Shown: positions 12,160 to 24,340, counted from the first letter of the stretch. The stretch: 64,000 nucleotides of DNA from Mugil cephalus (GCF_022458985.1 NC_061771.1:27334001-27398000); one strand, 5' to 3'. The notes: generated by a model not told the origin, from the letters alone. Made by a program: numbers and translations.

Positions 12160-12940
12160 TTTCTACCGTTAATGTAAGATCCTGAGAATGTGTTCAGAAA
12201 ATATAAAGTAATAGTGCAAGTGCCTTCAGATACAATGACTCAATAAATACATCTACTGGCAGTTAGTGCATGTTTACGTTCAGTACAGCAGTGACTGAGG
12301 TAAAAGCTGCTTCTTAGTCTGTTTGAAGCAAAATATACATATAAAGGTGTAAGAAATGATATGTATTAGAAAATGGATGTATGGGTTTGTGGAATTAATG
12401 CTGGATCTTTCAAACAAAGACAGATTTGAATCCTCTTCAAAAATTATGATATGACCTTTGTGTATTTTGTATCATGATTGTTGATGCATGGTGGAACAAA
12501 TGTGGGACACAAAAAGTTCCACAACGATCTGTCAGCGTTGTGGAGTGGAAAACCTGTATTTGCATCTGGTGTTGATAAAGAATAGGTGACATGTGGTGAA
12601 GCCACTCATCCACAACTTACTCCACTTTTTATAATAAAACATTTTATTTAATTCCTAACACCATAGAGCTACATAAAACAGTTTTTAAACAATAAAAACC
12701 ATCAAACGTTTCTGTTGCTGCAAACAAAAAGTTGTTCATTAAAGAATTCACACAGGACCATGTTGTTACTAAAGCCACTGACCAGCTGTCATATGTAATG
12801 AGTCAAATATTTCATGTGTTTATGTTAAGTTTACTAGTCTTTTATTCTCTGTTTTCTCCAGCATCAGGTTTATTCACAGTCATAGGAGGCTGCTCCAGAG
12901 AAAGCTCCTATACCTGTGCTCTGGTGTGTTTGTATTGAGT
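12160..12940. repeat. Right arm of the large inverted duplication
   Basis: Reverse complement of 9,915-11,060 with an internal deletion that removes the region of the signal exon. Consequently the 68-codon frame at 12,732-12,938 is not accepted as a gene, although its end (GGCSRESSYTCALVC) has a counterpart in the left arm. Confidence 0.7.
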
Positions 12941-13195
12941 GTTTCAGAGAGATGTCTGATCCAATGCTTTGTCACGTTTTAGATCTCTGTCCCCATGTGG
13001 ACTAATGTCATTGTAACTAATGTCATTCTTACAAAGCAAACTCATGTGAAACAAGTCTCTTTTTCATTTAGTTTATTTCTTTCAGGGATCATTTGCAGAA
13101 TATGTTAATTACATAGTGCAAAGTGATGTTTTGTGTTAGATTTAGCTAAAAGCTCATTTCCATCTGCAGTCCATGAACAGGAACAAGCAATAAGA

Positions 13196-13196
<1 letters not shown>

Positions 13197-13252
<56 letters not shown>
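13197..13252. repeat. (CA)n microsatellite
   Basis: Uninterrupted CA dinucleotide repeat of 28 units. The Val/Cys-rich frame across it on the minus strand is an artefact. Confidence 0.97.
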
Positions 13253-13256
<4 letters not shown>

Positions 13257-13554
13257 CGTATATATAAATATCAAAGAGAAGTTATTACCATTTGCTAAAC
13301 TGGCATTATGAATTATTTTATGTATTAAATGTATATCAGAGTACAGTACGAGGTTATCAAGGCTGAGCGTGTTATACATGTCATGGTGGTTGGTGTATGG
13401 AGGTGAAAATACAGGACACAAATATTTGAGAGTGAGTTCTTAACACTGAGTGTTGGCAGAGGCAGAGGAGACGCAAAGCAGGCAGAGATTATTCTTGTCA
13501 TTTAAAAGAAAATATACAAAGGATGGAGTGTGTCCACCAGCTGATCAGGCCGTG

Positions 13555-13745
13555 TAGTGAAGTGGAAGCTCAGTATTTGCATCTGTTGTTGATAAAGAAA
13601 TTCTGACAGGCAGTAAAGCAACCGATCCACACCTGACTCCACTCATTTCATAAAGCAATTTGGTTTTATTCCTCATTCCATAGTAAAAAACAAAAAAACA
13701 CCAGAAGTTTCTGTTGTTGTTACCAAAATGGTTGTTCATTAAAGA
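13555..13745. repeat. Inverted copy of 11,878-12,073, ending at the gap
   Basis: Near-identical reverse complement of 11,878-12,073. The match runs up to the last base before the N run, so the gene or flank that belongs to this fourth module copy probably lies in the gap. Confidence 0.75.
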
Positions 13746-14245
13746 NNNNNNNNNNNNNNNNNNNNNNNNNNNNNNNNNNNNNNNNNNNNNNNNNNNNNNN
13801 NNNNNNNNNNNNNNNNNNNNNNNNNNNNNNNNNNNNNNNNNNNNNNNNNNNNNNNNNNNNNNNNNNNNNNNNNNNNNNNNNNNNNNNNNNNNNNNNNNNN
13901 NNNNNNNNNNNNNNNNNNNNNNNNNNNNNNNNNNNNNNNNNNNNNNNNNNNNNNNNNNNNNNNNNNNNNNNNNNNNNNNNNNNNNNNNNNNNNNNNNNNN
14001 NNNNNNNNNNNNNNNNNNNNNNNNNNNNNNNNNNNNNNNNNNNNNNNNNNNNNNNNNNNNNNNNNNNNNNNNNNNNNNNNNNNNNNNNNNNNNNNNNNNN
14101 NNNNNNNNNNNNNNNNNNNNNNNNNNNNNNNNNNNNNNNNNNNNNNNNNNNNNNNNNNNNNNNNNNNNNNNNNNNNNNNNNNNNNNNNNNNNNNNNNNNN
14201 NNNNNNNNNNNNNNNNNNNNNNNNNNNNNNNNNNNNNNNNNNNNN
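13746..14245. other. Assembly gap of exactly 500 N
   Basis: The run is exactly 500 bases, which suggests a nominal length. An inverted-repeat copy ends on its left and a TRIM 3' end starts on its right, so repeats probably caused the break. Confidence 0.98.
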
Positions 14246-14337
14246 GAGTCCAGACCACATTCACTCAGCCTCTCTATGCTGGACTCTGGTTATTTTATGA
14301 TGTTGGATCCACTGCTGAGTTGATTAAAGTGAAATAG
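14246..14337 (+). pseudogene. TRIM copy A, last 30 codons only
   Basis: The sequence after the gap encodes the end of a B30.2 (SPRY) domain (VQTTFTQPLYAGLWLFYDVG...IKVK, then stop). It aligns with the last residues of the intact TRIM at 44,928-46,601, with a few changes such as NVGDTAEL to DVGSTAEL. The upstream part is missing because of the gap, so whether the gene is intact cannot be told. It is listed as a partial gene rather than a proven pseudogene. Confidence 0.8.
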
Positions 14338-15700
14338 ACAGAAGTCTCTTCAGGGACAGTTGGTTAAAATGTGTCTTCTAGTCTCCAGGTGGTTTGGTCT
14401 CCATGGTTGTAGCTGAGAGCTCATTGTTGTGTCATGTCTTCACTGCTCAGAGATCAGCTGTCAGTCACACTTTGTGGGCGGTACTTTGTGGTCTCCTGGT
14501 TTGTTGTTTGCTTGATGTTGGACTTTGTTTGGGTGGCGCTCCTTCCTGTGTCTGTTTAGCCACGGAGGCTCTCACTGCTCACCATGACTTTGATTCACAT
14601 AAACTGACATTTGTCCACATGAGAATCTGAACTTGTCTGTGCTCTGAACGTCTCATCAACATTTGTGTTGATGTGTTTGTATGTTGTTGTTCCTCTTCCG
14701 CTGCATGGGCCTCAACAGAGAAACCAGCAGACCTTCCTTTATCACAGAGATTTAGTTCTGACTTTGGAAAGAAAGAAATCTACAATTACATTTCCACTGA
14801 GTGGTTTGGAGACCACATGTTGTTGTTGTTGTTGTTGTTGAAATGGATGAAGAGACGAGCTCATGTCAACTGTAGTGATCATGATCATCATCAATCAGGA
14901 CATCAGTCATTATCTGATTGTACATAGCTGATATTCTGAGTCCAACTAACTGATTGTGTGGATGAAGTGAATCTGTGCATGAAATCACTGAACAAAAGTC
15001 ATTGATCAGACTTTACTGATTTAATGGGAGAACAAACTGAAGCTTCACATGATGAATAAAGCTGCTGTTTGTCACACATGAACAAATGACCGTCTCCTGT
15101 CTTTATTCCAGGATCTCAGCATTTTGCATTTGGTTCTTTTTTATTGCATTTTCTTTCTTTTTGTTCGAATCAAATAGTCCCTTAAGTTGACAGCCTTGTG
15201 TTTTCTGTTCAACTTTCTGCCATCTCTGTCTGTCTGTGTTCTCTGAGCCCTGTTTACATGGAGGAAGATGAAGCTCTTGATGAGACAATCCAGCAGAAGA
15301 GTCTGACACAGGCCTTGTAGTGTTCAAAGTTTAACGTTACATTTTCTAGTCCTTTTAAATTGTGGTAATATTATATTTGCATACAACAATGTTGCAACAT
15401 TTTGGACCAATGTTCGGAATAATCCAGGTAATAATTTTACAGGTAATAAGATTTTGTTGTGAACCCAAATGTAGGAGCCATTTAATCTCACGTTCAGTGT
15501 TTATTTTATGTTAATAAGTGATATAAGTATTTATGTTTTCACTATTTAGTTGAATGGTATTTGTAGTGGTGGCCCCTAGATGGCGATAACATTTCTACCT
15601 GCACAGGAAATAAGTGGTCAGAGGTCACAGGTGAGGGGGTGGAGTTAAATGCCACAGGTGTGCGTTGATTGAGGAGAAGACACATGGATGATGGACACAT
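14338..15700. repeat. TRIM 3' flank, copy A
   Basis: Aligned almost base for base with 46,602-47,664 (copy C), including a TGT/TTG trinucleotide run (14,819-14,840) and an AATAAA near 15,056. From 15,556 to 15,690 the match continues only with the corrupted copy B (32,435-32,580: GTGGCCCCTAGATGGCG and following). The 78-codon frame at 14,394-14,630 lies in this probable 3' untranslated region and is not called. Confidence 0.8.
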
Positions 15701-17860
15701 GTTATGTTTGATTCGTGGTTTATTCCACCACCAGTTCACCAGATATCATCCTCGTCAATAAGGTCATCATGTTCTCTGTCATCTGTCACACTCAACACCT
15801 TCAACAAATGGAGGCGACTCACTTTAAAGACAAGTTTGTTTGGACGTTCTTTGATCAGTGGAGAAATGGACACGCGTTAAAACTCCCAAACACCCATGCT
15901 GCAGGTGACTCATTTGTCTTTTAATAGTCACCAACTTTCAAAGTTGAATTATTATAGGTGAATAGAAACCAACTGGATTCAAAGGGAATGAATTAAAAAC
16001 TCGTGTATGGTTCATCATGATTGTTTTTTTTTTAAAAGAATATTTATATTTTAACGTTAACCTGGTGAATTCAGGTTGAAGGGTGTAATGTGTCTGTGGG
16101 CTGAAGTGCTAGTTTACACAGTACAGGATGAACTATTAATTAGTTTTATCTTCCAGGCTCACCTAATGGATGCACACCCAGACTCCACATCCTCCACCTG
16201 CAACATAGAGTTTATCCATGTACAGGAAGGATGGTGTCCACAATAATCGTGCAAGGGGGGTGAACCTCCTGCATTTCTGTCCCTGTGTGTAGTTGTCTAC
16301 ATTGTGTCAGGGGACATTCTGCAACGTCACACTTGACCACATCGGTGACTCTGAGTTGAGGGAGAAGCTCAAAAAGGTGATGCGCACTATCCTGAACTAA
16401 AGACTATTTTAGTTGATTAACCAGGGAGTGTTTTCAAAGTAAGTCTGTCCTCCTCTACTGTGAATAAAGACTCATTCATTCATTCTGAGTTCAACACAAG
16501 ATCATATTTGCTGCTTTGCAAAATGTGAGATGTGTAAACAAGGTGGCCACAAGGAAACTGGTTCTTTTTTTTTTACGAAGCCATGATGTCATCTATTACA
16601 CTGATTCATTATTAACATCATGTTTTGAGTGTATTTGATTAATTACAAATACACTGTGAACCCGAACGTTCAAAGTAATTAAATAGATTAAGTAGTGTTT
16701 ACTCAAAGTTTAAATAAAGTTCCACTAACGTAATTATGTCAAGTTCTTGTAACATGTTCTTCCTTTGAGTAACTTAAACTAATATTGTTTGATTATATTG
16801 AACTATTTGTATATTAAGTAAACATAACTTAAAAACTTAAGCGGGAAAATAACTGCTAAAGTTGGACCCACGTGGCAGCATCTAGCTTCACTGGATGTAC
16901 TGTAAGTTTTGAATTTTAATATTAGTATATTGTCAAATCAAGTTAAATAAATACCAGGAGGTGTGGGTGGTTTCTGCAATAAGACAATCAGACAAAGCAC
17001 CACCAAAGGCAGAATTTTATTTCATTTTTCTACCACATTCAGCCCTTTTAGATGGTTTCAACGTAGCTTTTCACACACAACGTCTTGGCTGGGACAGCTA
17101 GCGATGGGAAGTAGTCATAACCTGCCTGATTTCACATGGACACGTCAGAAAACAGACTCGATACCAACACGAAGCGATGGCTGTGTAATGGCACTGTCAT
17201 TTCTAGAGGAGGCTGACACCTGAAGTTAGAAGGTTCATCTTCTTCTCAAAGTAAGGTGTGCTCATACAGGACCAAGCATGTTGGAGCAGGTTAGTCAAAC
17301 TCTGCTGTGTCCAGCTCTCTCTGCTACAAAGTAAAAGCACAAAGAATCCTTAAATTAGAGGTCTGTGTGTTATTCCAAGTCAAGTGTTGTGTTCTTCATC
17401 CATGCTGTTAACTGGTGCACTGGTAAACAAGAGATGATAAATGATGGTAGATCATAGACGAGTCTGTTGAGGATCATTTGAAGTTACACTGCCCAACATT
17501 CTGCTCCGAATGGACTTTTCTAACGTTTCTTCCTCCACATCAGGTGAATCAGAGTTTACAGTACATCTAACTCTGCAGTGGACCTGAGGAAAGGACGCAA
17601 CATGTTGACAACAAGACTCTCTGCTGCTTTGATGTATTTAAAATACATGGTGCCCACATATTTTATATCTAAGTATTTTTCACTGAAGTGATTCTGAGTG
17701 AGTATCTTGAGTCCAGTAGTGATAGTACATCTCAGAGTCCTTCAGCATCTTCAGACTTGTGTGTGTGTGTGTTGCAGTGAAATCTGTCTCATGTTACTCC
17801 ATGGTTGCTGTAATAAACCACTAATTGTGATGAACGCAGTATTTCCTCACCCAGTCAGCT
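15700..17860. other. Mostly non-coding; one possible terminal exon
   Basis: A candidate last exon begins after GTGTCAG near 16,310. It encodes GTFCNVTLDHIGDSELREKL and ends KKVMRTILN-stop near 16,400, but I recognise no family. A second possible exon near 15,811-15,905 (MEATHFKDKFVWTFFDQW...) ends at GCAG/GTGACT. The AT-rich block 16,640-16,960 looks like part of an interspersed element. Confidence 0.3.
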
Positions 17861-18110
17861 CAGCACGTCCGTCCAAACATGGACAACTCACCCCTGATTC
17901 CCTCCTCCCACACCCACAACCTTGGATTCATCCTTGACACTGGCCTCACCCTCGAATCAAACAGGTCACTACAACAGCCTTCCTCCCCCTCAGAAACATC
18001 CCCCGTCTCCGTCCATCTCTCTCCTCCACCGCAGCTCAAACACTCATCCACTCTTTCATGGCCTCCAGACCGGACTACTCCACGTGTTGTGCGTTCAGAG
18101 ATGGTGTTGT
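17860..18110 (+). mobile_element. Non-LTR retrotransposon (LINE) reverse-transcriptase fragment
   Basis: The plus strand encodes HTHNLGFILDTGLTLESN, then, after a frame change, LRNIPRLRPSLSSTAAQTLI and HSFMASRPDY. This is the typical C-terminal part of reverse transcriptases of L2/Rex-like fish LINEs. It is short and frameshifted, so it is a dead fragment. Confidence 0.65.
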
Positions 18111-18689
18111 GCGTTCCTTGGTTCTAACAGTTTACCATGTTGGCCCCTTGGAATACACAACATCTTTCATTGCATTGATGACGCTTTGAGCACTTATGGA
18201 ACTCACTTTCACTGCCTTTCTGTTTGCTGCCTCATATTTAGTTTAAATATGGAGAACCTTGTGTGGAGCATCGCTTCAAGACTTCTGAACCCAGTCGACC
18301 ATGTTGGCCCCTTGGAATATGGACTGTTCATTCACTAGTACTGGACTGAAATAATGCAGCTCACATGCATCGCTTTCATCTATGTTTTTGGCATTTTATT
18401 TTTTTAATAACAAGTGTTCGTACATGTTGCAGGTCAGAAGTGTTTTTGCTCCACACTCTTTGATAACAAGTGTTGTCCTTGTAAAGGGAACATGTTTGGT
18501 TTCACTAGGAAGCTGGTTTAAGGTCAGACAGTACTTTGTTCTAATGAGTGAATTGTGTTTATTTGTGCGTGTTTGTACATGTGTACGTACCTACATGATA
18601 CTGACAAGTGGATGTTTCATTGTATTTTCTAGTTTCATAGAACTATTTTTTATTCTTCAACAAAATACAGTTTTTCTTGTTGCTGAAAG

Positions 18690-19296
18690 TAGAGATGGGA
18701 CGTTCCACACTGAGGCTCTGGAGCCTGTTTCACTCTATTGAAGCTGATTGGTTGGAAACACTGTGTCGAGGCTTGTGTCACATCTCTGTGATCACATGAC
18801 CGATGACGTTTGAAGCTTCATACGTCACAAAGAAACACCGGAAACTTTGGAGCCCCTTCATTCATTAAAAGGAGACGCAAAATGCTCAGTGTTCCCTCTC
18901 TGCTTCATAGTGTTATGAGAGAAATAGTGGAGGATTATACCATTGAGGAGATCTTGTTCATAAATAACAAGTGTTGCACAACCACAAACATACATCCCAC
19001 AAGCACAATTCTCTCATGCACATATTCACTTTATTTCCACACTGCCATAAGGAAGTCCTTCAGAAACATTCATAAAAATAAAAGTATCTCTACAGTGTTT
19101 AATTTGAGTCTTTTTACACCATGTGTTACATTAAAACCACTTTCTCTTAATAACAATCAGGAAATGTATATCATCCAGTTGGTGGCTGCTATAAACGCAG
19201 CTGGCCACTAGATGTCACTGGAAGCTTCAAATCTTTTTTGGGTAGAATCAGGAAGAAGCACCAGAAGCTTCATGAGGCTTCATCCGCCCATCTCTA
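18690..19296. mobile_element. hAT-like non-autonomous element (MITE), about 607 bp
   Basis: The ends are TAGAGATGGG and, inverted, CCCATCTCTA. The 8 bases before the element (GCTGAAAG, 18,682-18,689) and after it (GTTGAAAA, 19,297-19,304) match at six of eight positions, as expected for an aged 8-bp hAT target-site duplication. The plus-strand frame of 133 codons inside has no transposase features. Confidence 0.7.
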
Positions 19297-20100
19297 GTTG
19301 AAAACAATGTTGTTCTCCATGGCCTCATTTATTTAGAGAACTTCATGTTAGTAATTGTGGTCGTTGGTTTGGCTGCATTCATTTATTTTGTGGATTCATG
19401 TACAGAAATAGTTTAATCTTACGTAGGATGGACACACAAAGTATGCAGGAGTTTTATATCTTAACAGTGTGAGACGCACTTTAACAATTTAAGCTGATGT
19501 AACAAAATACTGCAAATACTTTATATCAAAAACACATGTTAACTGAATAAATAACTAAATAAATAAAATAGTCATGTTGATTTGCATAGGGTAACTGAAC
19601 ATACTATACATGAAGAAGTCATGTTGGTTTAACATTGGTTAGTTTCATGAACATTAATGAAGAAACAGTTTAAATCTATTTTATGTTATTTGGACAAATA
19701 AGAAGTGAGTAAACTAAACACAAATAATTCATGGTCAACATAACTTTAATATGTGCAACTGATGTACATATTTTTCTTCTTGTAAATTGAACAGAGTTTT
19801 TTTCAGTGTGGGTTTATTGTAGCTCAGGCTTCACTCTGGATGATGTTCCTCAACGTGTTATAAACCTTGAGTTTGGTTCTCACACACTAACCACATATGA
19901 ATCCCACACATTCAAGTGTCAGTGTTCATAGTTGGATCATTGTCTTGTCCTCAGTCGTCCTCTTTGATCACTGCCTTTCTTCTTCTCTTTCTCTTTCCTT
20001 TCATAAATCTTTTTTTAATGTCCATGCATCAGTTGCACATTCGTCTCCTGCTCAGAAGGCAGTGAGGTTCTGTCAGGGAGGTAGTTATGGCTGTCATGGT
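19297..20100. other. Non-coding AT-rich stretch
   Basis: No exon recognised. The block ending TTTTTTTCAGTGTGGGTTTA near 19,798-19,815 resembles the terminus of a common fish non-autonomous element, but a matching other end was not established. Confidence 0.3.
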
Positions 20101-20106
20101 TTCTTG

Positions 20107-20292
20107 TCATGAACCTTTCTGCTCCAGGATGTGTTTAAAGCAGCACTTGTCACCGTAGACACAGCGTGTGGTCCTCCAGTAAACACACTCCTCTCCATTT
20201 ATAGACACCTCCCATCTGGACACAGTCCAACAAGAAGCTCCTGCATGGCTTCCCCACACAGGACAGTAAATTACAGCAGTGCATACGGGCAA
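20107..20292 (-). CDS. Cys-rich open frame, possible last exon, unknown
   Basis: The minus-strand frame encodes about 60 residues with seven Cys, including GASCWTVSRWEVSINGEEC and RCVYGDKCCFKH, and ends at a TGA. The Cys spacing and Trp content suggest an extracellular disulphide-bonded module rather than random sequence. I found no certain start or acceptor, and I do not recognise the family. It lies 200 bp beyond the last exon of the CD22-like tail on the same strand. Confidence 0.3.
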   Translation of the reverse strand: MPVCTAVIYCPVWGSHAGASCWTVSRWEVSINGEECVYWRTTRCVYGDKCCFKHILEQKGS

Positions 20293-20500
20293 ATTTAATA
20301 GAAATGTTTCATTTCTGAAGCTTAAAATGTTATTTCATATGCTACCTTTGCTATAAAAGAGCTAAATAACCCTGTTATGTGTAGGTACAGTAGTTGAACA
20401 GAAATGATTGTATACAGTATAGTAGCACATTGTCCATTTTAAGACAAACTGGACAAAGTTCATGGAAACTTCAGATGGAGACACAGGTTTGTATTTGTGT

Positions 20501-21350
20501 TCATTCTCTGTGTTTGTTGTTCACTGTGCTGTACAGCACAGACACATCCTCCTCAGCTTCACCTCTTATTCTGAAATGGGTAAACATACGTTTAAAATAC
20601 TTACAGCAATAAAACCACAACAATAAGGCAGTTTAATAAGAACAGATTTAACATGGTTACCTCCATCCACCAGTCAACTTACACATCATACATGTAGTAC
20701 AGACTTTGAGGGAATTTAATAAAAAGTTAAAAGACTCACCCTGAAGCAGTTAACTGGATAGCTGTGTACACTACATCATCTCCCTCCTTCTCTGTCTTCT
20801 TCTTCTGTTTGTTGTGTTGAGCTAGCGTGATGTTGGAGTAGAGAGGATCTTCTTGGTTCTTGAAAAAACTTACGTTGGCGTAGCAAACTTCATCCTGCTG
20901 CTCTGCTGATATTCTCTGTGTTGTAGCTGCAGGGTTGTCATTTTCTGGACCCACACTTGACTGAAGGGCAAATATTTCATCAGTAAGAGAATTTTAACTA
21001 GTTAGAAAATGGACAATAACTGCAACACACAAGATAACAGTATAGTATAAAAGATGAACGACTAAAGATGGACATCTGCCTCAGCCACCCAACCTTTATA
21101 AACAAAAAACTTGTTGATTTATCCTGTTAATGTCCCTCTCTCATTTATGACAGAGAATAAGTGACTGATGTGAATACATGGCTCTAAGTTCATCAAATGA
21201 AAACCAATCAGGATGAAAAAAGAGTGGGAGGCAGGAACACAAGTTTCCAACAAGTTTCTCTCATTTGTTTTCAGACTAAAGTGGAACTCTTTGTCCTTAC
21301 CTCTGCTTTGTTGTTTGATCTTTGTCTCGGGGCCCCCTGAGGTTGTTTCC
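20501..21350 (-). CDS. CD22/Siglec-like receptor, cytoplasmic tail exons with ITIMs (partial)
   Basis: Three minus-strand exons are visible: one ending at 21,301 (RSNNKAE before a GTAAGG donor), one at 20,740-20,960, and the last at 20,501-20,570. Phases fit: the middle exon starts in phase 0 and ends with two bases that are completed after the TTTCAG acceptor. The tail carries the tyrosine motifs VCYANV, PLYSNI, VVYTAI and VLYSTV, three of which match the ITIM pattern (V/I/L/S)xYxx(V/I/L). In this family such motifs recruit SHP-type phosphatases and dampen leukocyte signalling. The upstream transmembrane and Ig exons are not found here: within about 200 bp the sequence becomes corrupted and matches the 5' flank of the other CD22-like gene. 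The gene is therefore truncated, rearranged or misassembled. Confidence 0.75.
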
Positions 21351-22135
21351 AGGATTCTTTCTTCTGCAGAGAAGCAGAATAAACAAAACAAAAGGGATCC
21401 TTTCAAAAACCCTTTTAAAAAAACTGATTTTGGATGATTATTGTTAAAACCAGTAAAAAAGGAACTGCCTCCCCTTTTCAGCGGAAGCGGGACGGGAAAA
21501 TTGATGACCGGACGAAGATTTGGGGTTGAAGGACTATCAAAGGGTTTGCAACACATAAATAAAAAAACAAAGGGTGTATTAACATTTTGACCTGGCCCCC
21601 TTTGGGCGTTAACGAATTTCAAAGATGACATTTGTAATAGGTGTGAATCCCTAAAGGAGGACGACAACCAGCCCAGGGGAAAAGGAAGCTAAATCAGAAA
21701 AAACATGTTAACAACATAAAATTCAAAACCCGACATCATTTCAGTAAGTTCCATGATGTTTCATCTCGGGAAATCCCAGATTTGACATCACTCGGCCCAA
21801 AAACCCCATCGGGTTAACAAAAAGTACCCCATCGGCCAATCGGGACCCAGCGGGAATTTGGACATGTCGGGATCTGTGAGGGCAGACGGTCCTGGCCCAG
21901 AAAAAAAGGGTTTCCCAATAAAACCCTGTCAGACACAAAAACAAACAGAGGGGGGAAAAAATGAATTTTGATGAGAGAAAAAAGGACACAGTTCAACTGT
22001 GTTTGTGCCCACAGATCCCGTAAAGCTGTACTGTGGTCGTTGTGATCACGGGAAATTTGTTTCTGTAAATATGTCACTGTTGGCTTTTAGGGGCCCCCTT
22101 TAAAAACAGATTTTTGCATGGAGAACACACACAGG

Positions 22136-23957
22136 GTACGTCTAAAAAAATTAAAAATTTCTTTGCAAAAGGGGAAAAAATTCAAAAACACCGGGAAAGG
22201 GTTTTTCCTGAGCCTTTAAATGTTCTCTCAGTCTGGGTAAAGTAGGCCAAACAACCCACGGGGGAAGGACTAATGATTGGGAAGATTTTCCGAAGGCCCC
22301 AGAGGTCATGACCCCCTCCACAAGGAGAAAAAGGACAAACATTTCATTCCCAAAAGATCCCGGGTTTTAGGGGGGCTGTACCCAAAGCTGTACCCAAGCT
22401 TTTCATAGAAGGTTAAGTAAAAGGGAAAAGGTGTGTGGGAAAAGGTGGACCAGAAAAGGGGGGCAACCACACCCTTGAGAGAACCTTTTCAAGAAAAACC
22501 CAAATTAAAGAATTGGGGGGAAAGATGACGTGACGAATCCTATGGGCCAAAAAAATCCCACTTTCCCTAAAGGGTCAAAAACCTCCTGAACCAGAGAAAA
22601 CGTAAAGGAGAAATTTTAAACCGGGGGCTGAGGAGAAAAAAAAATTTTGGGGGGGGGGAACTATTGGGCTCAGTGGTCCAAAGTCCTCTTTTCAGATGAA
22701 AGAAAATGTTCACGTCTTTGGGGAAATCAAGGCCCCAGAGTTTTGGGGGGGAGGTGGAGAGGCAAGAATTCTTTGCTTGAGGCCCCAGTGTGAAGTTTCC
22801 AAGTAGTTTGTTTGTGGCCCCGTGTCACCCTGCTGGGGTTGGTCCACTTTTGTTTTTAAAGCCACAGTAAAGCACCCAAAAGACCGGGAACATTTGGGGC
22901 CGTCTTTGTTTTCCTTTGCTAAAAGCTTTATTTTTTATGTGTTTTCATTTTCCGAGGACTTTGGGAAACCTCCCCAACGTTGCCGAAGGTAAAAAAAGTG
23001 GTTCAGTGACCATGGTGTTTTTTGTGTTTTGACTGGCTCACCGACCTAAAACCCCTAGGGGGAATTTTTAGGGGGCGGGTTGTAAAGAGGAAGGTTAGGA
23101 AAAAAAAGGCCCCTAAAAGGCAAAATGCCCTAAAGGCCTGTATAAAAAGCAAAGGGGGTTTCCCTTTAAAACCCCCAAGCGGCCCAGGATGATCACCTCC
23201 AGGCCCGTCACCTGTTCCCGGGAATTCTTGAAAAGGAGGCCCCAAACCCAACTAGTGCATAAAAAATAAACATATTTTTGAAGCCTGACATTTGTTTTTT
23301 AATTTTTCAATTTTTAAAATTTTTTGAAAAAATTTAATGAAATTTTTTAATTTTTGAGACACTGTTTTTTTTTTCTTTATCTGTTTTGTCATGATCATGT
23401 CCTGTACTGTTTTGATTTTCCCCGTTTTATTTTGTTAATTTTCCCGTTTTCCCTGTCGTTTTTCCCTCGTTTTGTGCCCCTTTGGGATTGTTAATGGGTT
23501 TTTTCTCGGGGTGTCATTGCCTGATTGTTCAACCTGGTTTTGGGTCCCTGAGCCCTTTGTGTTTTTATGGCCCTATTTTCCCCTTTTTTCCCGGGTTCAG
23601 GGTTGAGGGTTACTTTTGATGTTGTGCTCCGCCCACGCCCTGGATTTTTTCTTTGATTTTTCCCTTTTTGGATTCCCCGGGCCGCACGCAGCGTTTTTTG
23701 TTTGTTTGTTTTCTTTAAAAAAACCTTTTATCTGGGATTCAGTGCCTCCTATAAAAGGGCCTGTTTTGGGGTTTCCTCCCTCACCCTTACAACCTAAATT
23801 TGGGGAGCCATGATCTTGAAGATTACAAGACCCCAAAGGTTTGGGAAATATTTCATAATGTTTTATGAATCTAGTTAATATGTGGGGTTTCATTTCTAAA
23901 GGTAAAGGGAAAAAATATAAAACTTTTTTGCGTATTGTAATTTTTTGAGATGTAGCT
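22136..23957 (+). mobile_element. Tc1-like element with nested LTR, corrupted copy
   Basis: Corrupted counterpart of 60,595-62,338. The nested LTR (about 23,387-23,803) sits at the same internal point, so the two copies derive from one nested ancestor. No usable transposase frame remains. Confidence 0.7.
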
Positions 23958-24109
23958 GTTGAACTTGTTAAAAACACTGCTGCCAAAACTCACTTGTGCT
24001 TTTGGGTTTGGCTTGGGTTAAAACACAAAAGATAATCACCCAATCACTGGCTGCAATTCACTGCTTTTTGGGTGTAGGGTTTTAATATTGACATTTGTTG
24101 AATTTTAAA

Positions 24110-24340
24110 ATGAGCATCAGAAGAGGAAGAAAAGGGGATCTAAGTGACTTTGAATTTTGGTTTGGGGTTTGGGTTGGTGCCAGACGGGCGGGTTTCTGAG
24201 TGTTTCAGAAATGATCTCGGGGATTTTCACACAAAAACCATCTTTGAGTTTACAGAGAATGGCCCGAAAAAAAGGAAAAATTGTCGTGGTGGTTTTGGGT
24301 GGGGAAATGAAAATGCCTTTTTGATGTGAGAGGTCAGGGG
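24110..24340 (+). mobile_element. Tc1-like transposase N-terminal fragment, corrupted copy
   Basis: Counterpart of 62,508-62,700: LSDFE..., the GGTGCCAGACGGGC block and the FTENGPKK-like end are still visible through the sequence errors. Confidence 0.6.

Noticed and set aside
13146..13421. Frame containing a Cys-Val run
   Set aside because: Translation of the (CA)n tract.
13545..14337. Long open frames on both strands across the N run
   Set aside because: They are open only because N codons cannot be stops; the real sequence is unknown.
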